From: Rhizobium leguminosarum
GTDB lineage: Bacteria > Pseudomonadota > Alphaproteobacteria > Rhizobiales > Rhizobiaceae
Assembly: GCF_004123835.1 (NCBI RefSeq)
Contig: NZ_MZMU01000012.1
Coordinates: 806,001 to 870,000 of the forward strand
DNA length: 64,000 bases
Direction of reading: 5' to 3'
A program made the translations under genes and the position numbers. Positions 51,852 to 60,742 of the stretch are shown here, piece after piece. Under the pieces are notes generated by a model. It made no database searches. It was not told the origin of the DNA and saw nothing but the letters and a program-made list of their open reading frames with translations. The stretch's first letter is position 1. Each line of letters starts with the position of its first letter.

Positions 51852-52898
51852 ATGTCAGAGCCAATCAACCATCACCGCCGCCGTTTCTTCGGCATGACGG
51901 CAATAGCCCTTGCGGCCGTCGAATTCGGCGTGGCCGGCACGGCCGCCGCTCAATCAGCGCCCGCCGCATCCCTGCCTGATGTCAAAGCGGGAACCCACAC
52001 GTCCTTCGAAACGCTGAAGCAGGTCAAGGCAGGCGTGCTCGACATCGGTTATGCCGAGGCGGGAAAGGCGGATGCCCCGGTCGTATTGCTGCTGCATGGC
52101 TGGCCCTATGACATCTATAGTTTCGTCGATGTCGCGCCGCTGCTTGCCTCGGCGGGCTACAGGGTGATTGCGCCTTATCTGCGCGGTTACGGGACGACCC
52201 GCTTCCTGGACGATCAGACGCCGCGCAATGGCCAGCCGTCAGCGCTCGCCGCCGATATGATCGCGCTGCTCGATGCGCTCGATATCGAGAAGGCCGTCAT
52301 TGCCGGCTACGACTGGGGCGGGCGGACCGCCAACATCATGGCGGCGCTCTGGCCCGAGCGCTGCAAGGCGATGGTATCGGTGAGCGGCTACCTGATCGGC
52401 AGCCAGGAGGCCAACAAGAAGCCGCTTCCACCGAAAGCCGAACTTGCCTGGTGGTACCAGTTCTATTTCGCCACCGAACGCGGCCGTCTGGGATACGAGA
52501 GCAACACGCATGATTTCGCAAAGCTAATCTGGCAGACGGCATCGCCGAAGTGGAACTTCGACGATGCGACATTCGACAGATCGGCCGCTGCCTTCGACAA
52601 TCCTGACCACGTCGCCATCGTCATTCACAATTATCGCTGGCGCCTGGGGCTTGTCGAAGGCGAGGCCAAGTACGATGCCTATGAGACGACGCTTGCTACA
52701 ACGCCTGTCATTTCGGTGCCGACCATCACCATGGAGGGCGATGCAAACGGTGCGCCGCATCCGCAGCCTTCCGCTTATGCCGGAAAATTCTCCGGCAGAT
52801 ACGAGCACCGCACGATCGGCGGCGGCATCGGCCACAACCTGCCTCAGGAGGCGCCGCAGGCCTTCGCGCAGGCTGTCATAGACGTTGATCGCTTTTAA
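51852..52898 (+). CDS. Tat-exported alpha/beta hydrolase, epoxide hydrolase/dehalogenase type
   Basis: The 348-residue protein has a twin-arginine signal (HHRRRFFGMTAIALAAVEFG). The hydrolase domain shows HGWPYDIYSF (oxyanion), nucleophile Asp154 in AGYDWGGRTAN, and late GGGIGHNLPQEAP with the catalytic His. An Asp nucleophile is typical of epoxide hydrolases and haloalkane/haloacetate dehalogenases. The gene precedes a two-component system and is divergent from dipZ. Confidence 0.88.
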   Translation: MSEPINHHRRRFFGMTAIALAAVEFGVAGTAAAQSAPAASLPDVKAGTHTSFETLKQVKAGVLDIGYAEAGKADAPVVLLLHGWPYDIYSFVDVAPLLASAGYRVIAPYLRGYGTTRFLDDQTPRNGQPSALAADMIALLDALDIEKAVIAGYDWGGRTANIMAALWPERCKAMVSVSGYLIGSQEANKKPLPPKAELAWWYQFYFATERGRLGYESNTHDFAKLIWQTASPKWNFDDATFDRSAAAFDNPDHVAIVIHNYRWRLGLVEGEAKYDAYETTLATTPVISVPTITMEGDANGAPHPQPSAYAGKFSGRYEHRTIGGGIGHNLPQEAPQAFAQAVIDVDRF

Positions 52899-53020
52899 GT
52901 CGACGGTATCGGGCTGCAGGGCCTCGTTGCTCCGGCCGGCGGAATATGCGTAGGTCGTGTCAACCGCCTCGATATGGGGCGGAGGGCGCGGCCGCTTCTA
53001 TCGGTAAGGAACCGGAAAAT

Positions 53021-53761
53021 ATGGATCATGTCGATCACATCCTGATCGTCGATGACGATCGCGAAATCCGCGAGCTGGTCTCGGGCTATCTGCAGAAGAA
53101 CGGTCTGAGGACAAGCGTTGCTGCGGATGGACGGCAGATGCGCAGCTTTATCGAGGCCAATGCCGTCGACCTGATCGTACTCGATGTTATGATGCCCGGT
53201 GACGATGGGCTGGTGCTGTGCCGCGAACTGCGCTCCGGCCGGCACAAGGCGATCCCGATCCTGATGCTGACGGCCCGCACCGACGAGATGGACAGAATCC
53301 TCGGCCTGGAGATGGGCGCCGACGACTATCTTCCCAAGCCCTTTGCTGCGCGTGAGCTTCTCGCTCGCATCAAGGCGGTGTTGCGGCGCACGCGGATGCT
53401 GCCGCCCAACCTGCAGATCAGCGAGGCCGGACAGTTGCTGACTTTCGGTGACTGGCGGCTCGATACGGTCGCCCGGCACCTTCTCGACAGGGAAGGGACC
53501 GCGATTGCGCTCAGCGGCGCCGAATACCGTCTGCTCCGCGTCTTCATCGATCACCCGCAGCGTGTGCTCAATCGCGACCAGCTTCTGAGCCTGACGCAGG
53601 GGCGCGACGCGGATCTCTTCGATCGCTCGATCGATCTCCTGGTCAGCCGCCTTCGTCAGCGGCTGGGCGACGATGCCCGCGAGCCGACCTATATCAAGAC
53701 GGTACGCAGCGAAGGTTATGTGTTTTCGGTTCCCGTCGAAATATCGGAGCCGCGCCAATGA
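53021..53761 (+). CDS. OmpR-family response regulator
   Basis: The 246-residue protein has a receiver domain (acidic pair D11-D12, phospho-Asp55 in VLDVMMPGDDG, Lys near 104 in LPKPF) and a winged-helix DNA-binding domain (LSGAEYRLLRVFIDHPQRVL, then YIKTVRSEGYVFS). The kinase gene overlaps its stop by four bases. It is the likely protein for the TGTATC repeats upstream of the neighbouring redox genes. Confidence 0.93.
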   Translation: MDHVDHILIVDDDREIRELVSGYLQKNGLRTSVAADGRQMRSFIEANAVDLIVLDVMMPGDDGLVLCRELRSGRHKAIPILMLTARTDEMDRILGLEMGADDYLPKPFAARELLARIKAVLRRTRMLPPNLQISEAGQLLTFGDWRLDTVARHLLDREGTAIALSGAEYRLLRVFIDHPQRVLNRDQLLSLTQGRDADLFDRSIDLLVSRLRQRLGDDAREPTYIKTVRSEGYVFSVPVEISEPRQ

Positions 53762-55080
53762 AGGCGGCAATCCCCTTGCCTTCGGGCCTGACGTGGCCGA
53801 GCACGTTGCGGTCTCGGATCTTTCTGATCCTGCTAATCGGACTGGCCTTCGCCTACGGTCTGTCCTTCAGTGTGCTCTATATGGAGCGGTACATGTCGGC
53901 CAAGGCGGTGATGCTCGGCACGCTGGAAAATGACGTGGCAACATCGATTGCGGTTCTCGATCGGCTTCCGCCCGGCGAGCGTGGCGATTTGCTCGACCGG
54001 CTGAGCCGCGGCAATTACCGTTTCGTGCTCGGATCCGGCCTTCCCGGCGTGCCTGACACGTCAAGCAAAGGGGCAGAAATCTCAGGAAAGATCGAGGAGG
54101 CTATCGGGCACCGCTTTCCAATCCGGATCGAACGGATTCCAGGCGATGTGAACCGGCTGCAGGCGCATCTGACGCTGAGCGACGGAAGCCCCTTGACGAT
54201 CGACGTCACGCCGAAGGGCGTCATGCCGATTGCCGCATGGCTGCCTTATGTCTTTATCGTCCAGATGGCTCTGCTGATCCTCTGCACCTGGTTTGCGGTT
54301 CGCCAGGCGATCCGGCCGCTCGGCGAGCTTGCCGCCGCCGCCGATGCTCTCGACCCGAACAAGGACGGTCCGGCCTTGAGCGAGGCGGGGCCGAGCGAGG
54401 TCGCCCATGCGGCAAGGGCATTCAACGCGATGCGGGAGAGGATTGCCCATTACCTCGAAGAGCGCGTCCAGATCCTGGCGGCAATCTCGCATGACCTGCA
54501 GACGCCGATCACCCGCATGCGGCTGCGCGCCGACATGGCGGAGGAGTCGCCGGAGAAAGACAAGCTGGTGAATGATCTCGGCGAGATCCAGCGTCTCGTC
54601 CAGGACGGGATTGCCTATGCGCGCAGCGCGCATGGCAACGGCGAGAAGGGCGCCCGGATCGATCTCGCCTCGTTCATCGACAGCATAGCCTATGACTACC
54701 AGGATACCGGAAAGGCCGTCACCGTCGTCGGGCTGGTTCAGGGTGCTGCCTTCACCAAGCCGCATGCACTTCGCCGAATCCTGTCGAACTTCATCGACAA
54801 TGCGCTGAAGTTCGCTGGTGCTGCCGAGATCAGCGTCGGGCGCAGCGCCGATAACGATATCGTCATCACAGTCATGGATCGCGGGCCGGGAATTCCGGAC
54901 GATATGCTGGAAGCCGCCATGCAGCCATTCTTCCGGTTGGAACAATCTCGCAACCGGGAAACCGGCGGCACCGGTCTCGGTCTTGCGATCGCCCAGCAGC
55001 TGACGGCCAAGATCGGCGGATCGCTCCGGCTCTACAATCGCGCCGGCGGTGGTCTGGTGGCAGAAGTCACCATTCGTTGA
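53758..55080 (+). CDS. sensor histidine kinase partner of the OmpR-type regulator
   Basis: The 440-residue kinase has a membrane helix near 22-42, a periplasmic loop, a second helix near 160-182, a HAMP segment (RQAIRPLGELAAAADAL), HisKA with phospho-His245 (ISHDLQTPITRMRLRADM) and a HATPase domain (SNFIDNALKFAG, DRGPGIPD, GTGLGLAIAQQ). It is of the EnvZ/OmpR type. The gene content nearby suggests that it senses oxidative or electrophile stress at the envelope. Confidence 0.92.
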   Translation: MKAAIPLPSGLTWPSTLRSRIFLILLIGLAFAYGLSFSVLYMERYMSAKAVMLGTLENDVATSIAVLDRLPPGERGDLLDRLSRGNYRFVLGSGLPGVPDTSSKGAEISGKIEEAIGHRFPIRIERIPGDVNRLQAHLTLSDGSPLTIDVTPKGVMPIAAWLPYVFIVQMALLILCTWFAVRQAIRPLGELAAAADALDPNKDGPALSEAGPSEVAHAARAFNAMRERIAHYLEERVQILAAISHDLQTPITRMRLRADMAEESPEKDKLVNDLGEIQRLVQDGIAYARSAHGNGEKGARIDLASFIDSIAYDYQDTGKAVTVVGLVQGAAFTKPHALRRILSNFIDNALKFAGAAEISVGRSADNDIVITVMDRGPGIPDDMLEAAMQPFFRLEQSRNRETGGTGLGLAIAQQLTAKIGGSLRLYNRAGGGLVAEVTIR

Positions 55081-55112
55081 CGTCGGCAGTCACCGCAAAA
55101 TTTCGAGATGTT

Positions 55113-55195
55113 TGTATGTAAAGATGTCTTTGATATCGGATGCTACGTTTTGTGACATTTCGGGCGATTTCGGAAACATGACGGATATATCCGTC
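55113..55195. promoter_or_regulatory. degenerate TGTATC pair and 16-bp palindrome upstream of ohr
   Basis: TGTATG (55113) and GATGTC (55123) lie 10 bases apart and loosely repeat the TGTATC element of 51640-51742. GACGGATATATCCGTC (55180-55195) is a perfect 16-bp palindrome 77 bases before the ohr start. Either could regulate ohr. The further GC-rich hairpins at 55220-55252 may belong to its leader. Confidence 0.45.
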
Positions 55196-55271
55196 GCTCA
55201 AACCACACTCCGTCAACCCGGCCGCGCAGCGCGGCCAGTCGCCTGGAGCGACGCAACAGAAGGAGTGTTCC

Positions 55272-55688
55272 ATGACAAAGATCGACAAGGTTCTCTATAC
55301 CGGCAAGACCCACACGACAGGCGGGCGCGACGGCGCTTCGCACAGCGACGACGGCCAGCTTGATATCAAGCTTTCGCCTCCGGGCAGCAACCACGCCGGC
55401 ACCAATCCCGAACAGCTTTTCGCCGCCGGCTGGTCTGCCTGCTTCATCGGCGCGATCGGCATTGCTGCGGCTAAGCAGAAGATCAGGCTTCCCGCAGATC
55501 TTGCCGTCGACACCGAGGTCGATCTGGGGGCGACCGACGGCGACTATTTCCTGCAGGCTCGCCTCAAGGTCAGCCTGCCGGGTATCGAAGCGGATCTGGC
55601 AAGGGCGCTTGTAGATGAAGCGCACCGCACCTGCCCCTATTCGAAAGCAACCCGCGGCAATATCAATGTCGAATTGAGCATTGCCTGA
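55272..55688 (+). CDS. ohr: organic hydroperoxide resistance protein (Ohr)
   Basis: The 138-residue OsmC/Ohr-fold peroxidase reduces organic hydroperoxides with the Cys pair Cys57 (AAGWSACF) and Cys121 (HRTCPYSKATRGN). VLYTGKTHTTGGRDG at the start and NPEQLFAAG are typical of Ohr rather than OsmC. AAGGAGTG precedes the ATG. No OhrR regulator is adjacent, and the two-component system upstream may control it instead. Confidence 0.93.
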   Translation: MTKIDKVLYTGKTHTTGGRDGASHSDDGQLDIKLSPPGSNHAGTNPEQLFAAGWSACFIGAIGIAAAKQKIRLPADLAVDTEVDLGATDGDYFLQARLKVSLPGIEADLARALVDEAHRTCPYSKATRGNINVELSIA

Positions 55689-55753
55689 CAGATGGGGTCG
55701 ATCGCCAAAGAAAACATGACGAGGCCAGTCGGGCCTCGTCGATGGAGGAACCA

Positions 55754-55915
55754 ATGAGACTGATGATCATCTGCATTCTGGGGGCGACGATTTTCGCAGC
55801 GCCCTGCATCTACGATGTAAGCTCACAGGAGCCGTCGCCGCTTGCCGGCCTCGTGACGGCGGCATCCGCAGCTTCATCCTCATGGGAGCGGCCGCCGCTC
55901 CAACTGCTCTTTTAG
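55754..55915 (+). CDS. 53-residue secreted small protein
   Basis: A short frame with a strong GGAGG (55744-55748) starts at ATG 55754 and encodes a signal-peptide-like N-terminus (MRLMIICILGATIFAAPC), then a Ser/Ala/Pro-rich tail ending WERPPLQLLF. The Cys at about 18 could be lipidated or stay free. It lies between ohr and a GST gene on the same strand. I do not recognise a family. Confidence 0.6.
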   Translation: MRLMIICILGATIFAAPCIYDVSSQEPSPLAGLVTAASAASSSWERPPLQLLF

Positions 55916-55934
55916 ACTCACCAGGGAGAAGACT

Positions 55935-56570
55935 GTGAAACTCTATCAGAACGAAATTTCCTCGGCGACGTCTCGAGTCCGCATCGCACTCGCCCTGAAA
56001 GGACTGACGGCCGAAGCGCTGCCGGTCACCATCCTCGGCGAAGAGGCCGAGAGCCGGCAGGCCGGATATCGCAGCGTTAATCCGCAAGGGCTGGTGCCGG
56101 CCTTGCTGACGGACAGCGGCGTCCTCATCACCCAGTCGCTGGCGATCGTCGAATATCTCGATGAGATAAAGCCCGAACCGCCGCTGCTGCCTGGCACGGC
56201 GGAGGGCAGGGCGCTGGCGCGGTCGATCGCGCTTGCGATCGCAGCCGAGATCCATGCGCTGCTGCCGCCGCGGATCGGCCTGCACCTCAAAACGGCCTTC
56301 CAGGCGGATGCCGATGCCATTGCCGCCTGGAGCCGTCACTGGGTCGGCGAGGGAATGGCCACTGTGGAGACGATGATCGCCGGCCGCAGGCAAGGCGCCT
56401 TCGCCATCGGCGACCGGCCTGGTATTGCCGATATCTTTCTCTTCCCGCAGGCGATCAGCGCCCGGCGCATGGGCTTCGATCTCGCCCTGTGGCCCAATAT
56501 CGCGGAGATTGTCGGCAGGCTCGAGGCGATCCCGGCTTTCCAGGAGAATGCGCCGGCGCCCAGACGATGA
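55935..56570 (+). CDS. glutathione S-transferase, zeta/maleylacetoacetate-isomerase-like
   Basis: The 211 residues resemble MaiA-type zeta GSTs: SSATSRVRIALALKGL at the N-terminus (the Ser-Ser-x-x active site), NPQGLVPALL, ITQSLAIVEYL and the C-terminal GDRPGIADIFLFPQ. It may isomerise maleylacetoacetate or detoxify electrophiles; the genes around it favour detoxification. It follows the small secreted protein by 19 bases. Confidence 0.86.
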   Translation: MKLYQNEISSATSRVRIALALKGLTAEALPVTILGEEAESRQAGYRSVNPQGLVPALLTDSGVLITQSLAIVEYLDEIKPEPPLLPGTAEGRALARSIALAIAAEIHALLPPRIGLHLKTAFQADADAIAAWSRHWVGEGMATVETMIAGRRQGAFAIGDRPGIADIFLFPQAISARRMGFDLALWPNIAEIVGRLEAIPAFQENAPAPRR

Positions 56571-56618
56571 TGCGATCAATGAAGAAGCGACCGCAAACGA
56601 TGGCGGCCGTTTCTTTTC

Positions 56619-57608
56619 TCAGCGGTTGACCCTTGCCTGCAGATGCGCGGGATATCGATCGCCTTCCACCTTGATGGTGGCGAGCGCGCTTTCGATATTG
56701 CCGAGATCCTCGGCCGTCAATTCGACCTCGGCAGACTGGATGTTCTCATCAAGGCGATGCAGCTTGGTGGTGCCGGGGATCGGCACGATCCAGGGTTTCT
56801 GCGCCAGCAGCCAGGCCAGGGCGACCTGGGCGGAGGTGGCCTTCTTGTGGGCGGCGATCTCGGCGAGAAGCTCGACGAGCGCCTGGTTGGCCTTTCGCGC
56901 CTCCTGAGAGAAGCGCGGCACGACGTTGCGGAAATCCTTGCTGTCGAAGGTGGTCGTTTCGCTGATCGCGCCAGTCAGAAAGCCCTTACCGAGCGGGCTG
57001 AAGGGCACGAAACCGATGCCGAGTTCTCCAAGCGTCGGCAGGATTTCCTGCTCTGGTTCGCGCCACCACAGCGAATATTCGCTCTGCAACGCCGCCACCG
57101 GCTGGACGGCATGGGCGCGGCGGATCGTCTGGGCGCCCGCTTCCGAGAGGCCGAAATGTCTGACCTTGCCTTCCGCGATCAGCGCCTTGACCGTACCGGC
57201 GACATCCTCGATCGGAACATCGGGATCGACGCGATGCTGGTAGAAGAGATCGATGACATCGGTCTTCAAACGCTTCAGCGCCTGGTCGGCCACCGCGCGG
57301 ATCTGTTCCGGCCGGCTGTTCATACCGCTCTGGCCGCCATTGGCATCGAAATTGAAACCGAATTTCGTGGCGATCACCACCTCCTCGCGCAAGGGGGCGA
57401 GCGCCTCTCCCAGAAGCTCTTCGTTCTTATAGGGGCCATAGGCTTCGGCCGTGTCGAAGAAGGTCACGCCGCGTTCGAACGCCCGCCGGATCAGTGCGGT
57501 CGCTTCCTGAATATCTCTCGCTGGGCCATACCCGTAACTCAGCCCCATGCAGCCGAGACCGATGGCTGAGACTTGAAGTCCGCTCTTTCCAAGTTCACGC
57601 TTCTGCAT
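56619..57608 (-). CDS. aldo/keto reductase (YajO/AKR11-13-like)
   Basis: The 329-residue protein has the aldo/keto reductase core: LGLGCMGLSYGYG region at the start, FFDTAEAYG (Asp, Tyr), ATKFGFNFD (Lys), LFYQHRVDP (His) and a final IPGTTKLHRLDEN cofactor site. It should reduce aldehydes with NADPH. It converges with the GST gene and is followed on its own strand by nothing; the cupin gene lies upstream, 14 bases away, so the two share an operon. Confidence 0.88.
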   Translation of the reverse strand: MQKRELGKSGLQVSAIGLGCMGLSYGYGPARDIQEATALIRRAFERGVTFFDTAEAYGPYKNEELLGEALAPLREEVVIATKFGFNFDANGGQSGMNSRPEQIRAVADQALKRLKTDVIDLFYQHRVDPDVPIEDVAGTVKALIAEGKVRHFGLSEAGAQTIRRAHAVQPVAALQSEYSLWWREPEQEILPTLGELGIGFVPFSPLGKGFLTGAISETTTFDSKDFRNVVPRFSQEARKANQALVELLAEIAAHKKATSAQVALAWLLAQKPWIVPIPGTTKLHRLDENIQSAEVELTAEDLGNIESALATIKVEGDRYPAHLQARVNR

Positions 57609-57622
57609 AGAAGTTTCCTTTT

Positions 57623-58018
57623 CTAACCTTGGTATTGCGTGTCGGTGACATGCTCCATCCAGTCGACGACCTTGCCGTCGAGCTGTTCCTGGATGGCGAT
57701 ATGGGTCACCGCCGTCGTCGGCGATGCGCCGTGCCAATGGCGTTCACCCGGTGCGAAGCAGACGACGTCGCCGGAGCGGATCTCCTCGACGGGGCCGCCC
57801 TCGCGCTGCACGCGACCGCAGCCCGACGTGACGATCAGCGTCTGGCCGAGCGGATGGGTGTGCCAGGCGGTGCGGGCGCCGGGCTCAAAGGTGACGCTGG
57901 CGCCAGCCGCGCGTGCGGGGCTGGTCACGGCAAACAGCGGGTCGACACGCACGCTGCCGGTAAACCAATCGGCTGGTCCCTTGGCCGAAGGCTGCGAACC
58001 GCTTCGCTTGATCTCCAT
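57623..58018 (-). CDS. cupin-domain protein (quercetinase/4-carboxymuconolactone-linked type)
   Basis: The 131-residue protein has the two cupin motifs: GARTAWHTHPLGQTLIVTSG (metal His pair and Glu position) and DVVCFAPGERHWHGAS. VDPLFAVTSPARAAGASVTFEPG is typical of small cupins often found next to carboxymuconolactone decarboxylases and aldo/keto reductases. It precedes the aldo/keto reductase gene and is divergent from a LysR gene, which may control both. Confidence 0.87.
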   Translation of the reverse strand: MEIKRSGSQPSAKGPADWFTGSVRVDPLFAVTSPARAAGASVTFEPGARTAWHTHPLGQTLIVTSGCGRVQREGGPVEEIRSGDVVCFAPGERHWHGASPTTAVTHIAIQEQLDGKVVDWMEHVTDTQYQG

Positions 58019-58061
58019 CTCGTCTTCCTTCCAATGTCGGGGTGGGTCCGGGTGAACAAGT

Positions 58062-58118
58062 CCGCCTGGGCAGGACAGGTCTGGCTGGGGCAGATGCGTC
58101 TGCCTGGGACAGGATATT
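58062..58118. repeat. three 19-bp degenerate direct repeats in a divergent promoter region
   Basis: CCGCCTGGGCAGGACAGGT (58062-58080), CTGGCTGGGGCAGATGCGT (58081-58099) and CTGCCTGGGACAGGATATT (58100-58118) follow one another without gap. They lie between the cupin and LysR starts, where a LysR regulator would bind. Confidence 0.5.
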
Positions 58119-58183
58119 TAGCGCGTGCGCTTGGTCGTGATTAGATAGTATAAACGGCAAGAACCCATGAGAAAGTTTCATAA

Positions 58184-59077
58184 ATGGCGCGCCCCGCCGT
58201 CAACGACCTCATCGCTTTCATCGCCGTCGCGCGCGCTCAAAGCTTCACCAAGGCGGCGGGCAAGCTCGGTGTGTCGCAGTCGGCGCTCAGCCACACCATC
58301 CGAGGGCTTGAGGAACGGCTTGGACTGCGATTGCTGACACGCACGACCCGTAGCGTTTCGCCGACGGAGGCCGGCGAACGCCTGCTCGTCTCCATCGGCC
58401 CGCGGCTCGACGAGATCGAGAGCGAGCTGGCTGCCTTGAGCGCGTTCCGGGAGAAGCCGGCAGGCACCATTCGCATCAATGCCGGTGAGCATGCGGCCGA
58501 TGCCGTCCTCTGGCCCGCCTTGCAAAAGCTCGTGCCTGATTATCCCGATATCAATGTCGAGATCATCGTTGACTACGGTCTGACCGACATCGTCGCGGAG
58601 CGTTACGATGCGGGAGTGCGGCTGGGAGAACAGGTGGCGAAGGACATGATCGCGGTGCGCATCGGCCCCGACATGCGCATGGCCGTGGTCGGCGCTCCCG
58701 CCTATTTCGACACCAGGTCGAAGCCGCTGACGCCGCAGGACCTTACGGATCACAATTGCATCAACCTGCGCCTGCCGACCTATGGCAGCGTTTATGCGTG
58801 GGAGTTCGAGAAGGACGGGCGCGAACTCAGGGTTCGCGTCGAAGGACAGTTGGTCTTCAACAATATAGCGCTCCGGCTGAATGCCGTGCTGGCCGGTCTG
58901 GGCCTCGCCTATATGCCGGAGAACTTGGTCGAGACGCATCTTGCCGATGGGCGGCTGGTGCGGGTCCTTGAGGATTGGTGCCTGCCGTTTTCCGGCTACC
59001 ATCTCTACTATCCGAGCCGCCGGCATACGTCGCCGGCATTCGCCCTCGTCGTCGATGCGCTCCGCTATCGGGGATAG
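58184..59077 (+). CDS. LysR-family regulator of the cupin/aldo-keto reductase unit
   Basis: The 297-residue protein has the LysR helix-turn-helix (VNDLIAFIAVARAQSFTKAA, then LGVSQSALSHTIRGLEE) and an effector domain starting at TIRINAGEHAADAVLWP. Divergent LysR genes next to aldo/keto reductase plus cupin genes are frequent in proteobacteria and usually activate them in response to aldehydes or quinones. The 19-bp repeats in the shared upstream region may be its site. Confidence 0.9.
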   Translation: MARPAVNDLIAFIAVARAQSFTKAAGKLGVSQSALSHTIRGLEERLGLRLLTRTTRSVSPTEAGERLLVSIGPRLDEIESELAALSAFREKPAGTIRINAGEHAADAVLWPALQKLVPDYPDINVEIIVDYGLTDIVAERYDAGVRLGEQVAKDMIAVRIGPDMRMAVVGAPAYFDTRSKPLTPQDLTDHNCINLRLPTYGSVYAWEFEKDGRELRVRVEGQLVFNNIALRLNAVLAGLGLAYMPENLVETHLADGRLVRVLEDWCLPFSGYHLYYPSRRHTSPAFALVVDALRYRG

Positions 59078-59161
59078 GTCTCGCCGTTTCGAGCTGTCCG
59101 GACAGGCATAGATCCGAGCTACCTAACGTTCAATCGATTGGCTCTTGCTGGAGGTGAAATC

Positions 59162-59212
59162 ATGCCCGCCAGTGATTTGACATTCCTTCGCTCGCCGCTA
59201 ATTCACACTTGA
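59162..59212 (+). CDS. 16-codon mini-ORF before kaiC
   Basis: GGAGGTGA (59150-59157) is a near-perfect ribosome-binding site for ATG 59162. The frame encodes only MPASDLTFLRSPLIHT and stops 18 bases before the kaiC start. A strong initiation signal on so short a frame suggests a leader peptide or a decayed gene start. Confidence 0.4.
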   Translation: MPASDLTFLRSPLIHT

Positions 59213-59230
59213 AATTGAAGGAAACAGTGA

Positions 59231-60742
59231 ATGAATACTGCGGCACCTGCCACGAAAGCCCGGACCGGGGTGTCCGGTTTGGACACAATTCTGGCAGGGG
59301 GGCTTTCGCCGGGACACGTGTTTCTTTTGGAGGGGAATCCAGGAGCGGGCAAGACGACGATCGCGCTACAGTTCCTGATCGAGGGCGCACGGGTCGGCGA
59401 GCGCGGGCTCTACATTACGCTGTCCGAAACCGACGCCGAACTCCGGGCCGGCGCCGCATCCCACGGCATGATCATCGACGGCAATATCGAGGTGTTCGAG
59501 GTCGTGCCTCCGGAAAGCCTGCTGGATGCCGACCAACAGCAGAGCCTGCTTTATTCGTCGGATCTTGAACTCGGTGAGACGACAAGAGAAATTTTCGCCG
59601 CCTTCGAGCGGATCAAGCCGAGCCGGGTGGTTCTCGACAGCCTGTCCGAGATAAGGCTTCTCGCACAAAGCTCGCTGCGCTACCGCCGGCAGATTCTTGC
59701 GCTCAAACATTATTTTGCCCGACAAGGGGCGACCGTGCTTCTCCTCGACGATCTGACCTCCGACACGCTCGACAAGACGGTACACAGCGTCGTGCACGGG
59801 GTTATCCATCTCGACGAGCTGGCGCCGAATTACGGCTCCGAACGGCGACGCCTGAGGGTGATGAAATACCGCGGGCAGGCTTTTCGCGGCGGCTACCACG
59901 ACTTCACCATCCAGACCGGCGGTGTCGTGGTGTTTCCGCGTCTCGTCGCCGCAGAACACAGGTTGAATTATGTTCGCGATCAGCTTCCCAGCAATATTGC
60001 AGAGCTGGACCTTCTTCTGGGCGGAGGGCTCGAGCGAGGGTCCAGTACACTGATCCTCGGTCCCGCCGGCACCGGCAAGAGCACTTTCTCGTTTCAATTC
60101 TTGATGGCGGCCATCGCGCGCGGAGAAAAGGCGGCTGCCTTTATTTTCGATGAGGAGCTCGGTTTGCTTTTCGCCCGCCTGAAACAGCTCGGGATAGATC
60201 TCGAGGGACTGAGGGATGAGGGTTTGGTGCACATCGAGCAGCTCGATGCCGCGGAACTGTCACCCGGCGAATTTGCCCACCGCGTGCGGACCTGCGTCGA
60301 CAGGTCGGGCGCCAAGACCGTCATCATCGACAGCATCAATGGCTACCAGGCTTCGATGCCGGATGAAAATTCGCTGATATTGCATATGCACGAGCTGCTG
60401 CAATATCTGAACAGACAAGGCGCGAACACCTTCCTTACGGTCGCCCAGCATGGACTGGTCGGCGATATGAAATCACCTGTTGACGTTACCTACCTCGCCG
60501 ATACCGTCATCCTCCTGCGTTACTTCGAGGCCGTGGGACGTGTTCGGCGGGCGGTCTCCGTCATCAAGAAGAGGACCGGCCACCACGAGGACACCATCCG
60601 GGAGTATCGGATCGATGCGGAAGGCCTGACGATCGGAGACCCCATCGTCGGTTTTCAGGGGGTGCTTCGTGGCGTCCCGGACTTCGTTGCAAAGTCCGCT
60701 GCGCTTTTGCCAACCGACAGTGAGGACGGCGGCAATTCCTAA
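59231..60742 (+). CDS. kaiC: KaiC-like double RecA ATPase
   Basis: The 503-residue protein has two KaiC/RecA domains, each with a Walker A (GNPGAGKTT at 35-43; GPAGTGKST at 277-285) and a following hydrophobic Walker B (VVLDS; VIIDS). The acidic pair after each P-loop is partly changed (SET in the first half, FDEE in the second). By comparison with the cyanobacterial protein as I recall it, the two phosphorylated residues read Thr420-Tyr421 here. KaiA and KaiB are absent nearby. It probably acts as a timer or signal relay with the overlapping hybrid kinase. Confidence 0.88.
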   Translation: MNTAAPATKARTGVSGLDTILAGGLSPGHVFLLEGNPGAGKTTIALQFLIEGARVGERGLYITLSETDAELRAGAASHGMIIDGNIEVFEVVPPESLLDADQQQSLLYSSDLELGETTREIFAAFERIKPSRVVLDSLSEIRLLAQSSLRYRRQILALKHYFARQGATVLLLDDLTSDTLDKTVHSVVHGVIHLDELAPNYGSERRRLRVMKYRGQAFRGGYHDFTIQTGGVVVFPRLVAAEHRLNYVRDQLPSNIAELDLLLGGGLERGSSTLILGPAGTGKSTFSFQFLMAAIARGEKAAAFIFDEELGLLFARLKQLGIDLEGLRDEGLVHIEQLDAAELSPGEFAHRVRTCVDRSGAKTVIIDSINGYQASMPDENSLILHMHELLQYLNRQGANTFLTVAQHGLVGDMKSPVDVTYLADTVILLRYFEAVGRVRRAVSVIKKRTGHHEDTIREYRIDAEGLTIGDPIVGFQGVLRGVPDFVAKSAALLPTDSEDGGNS

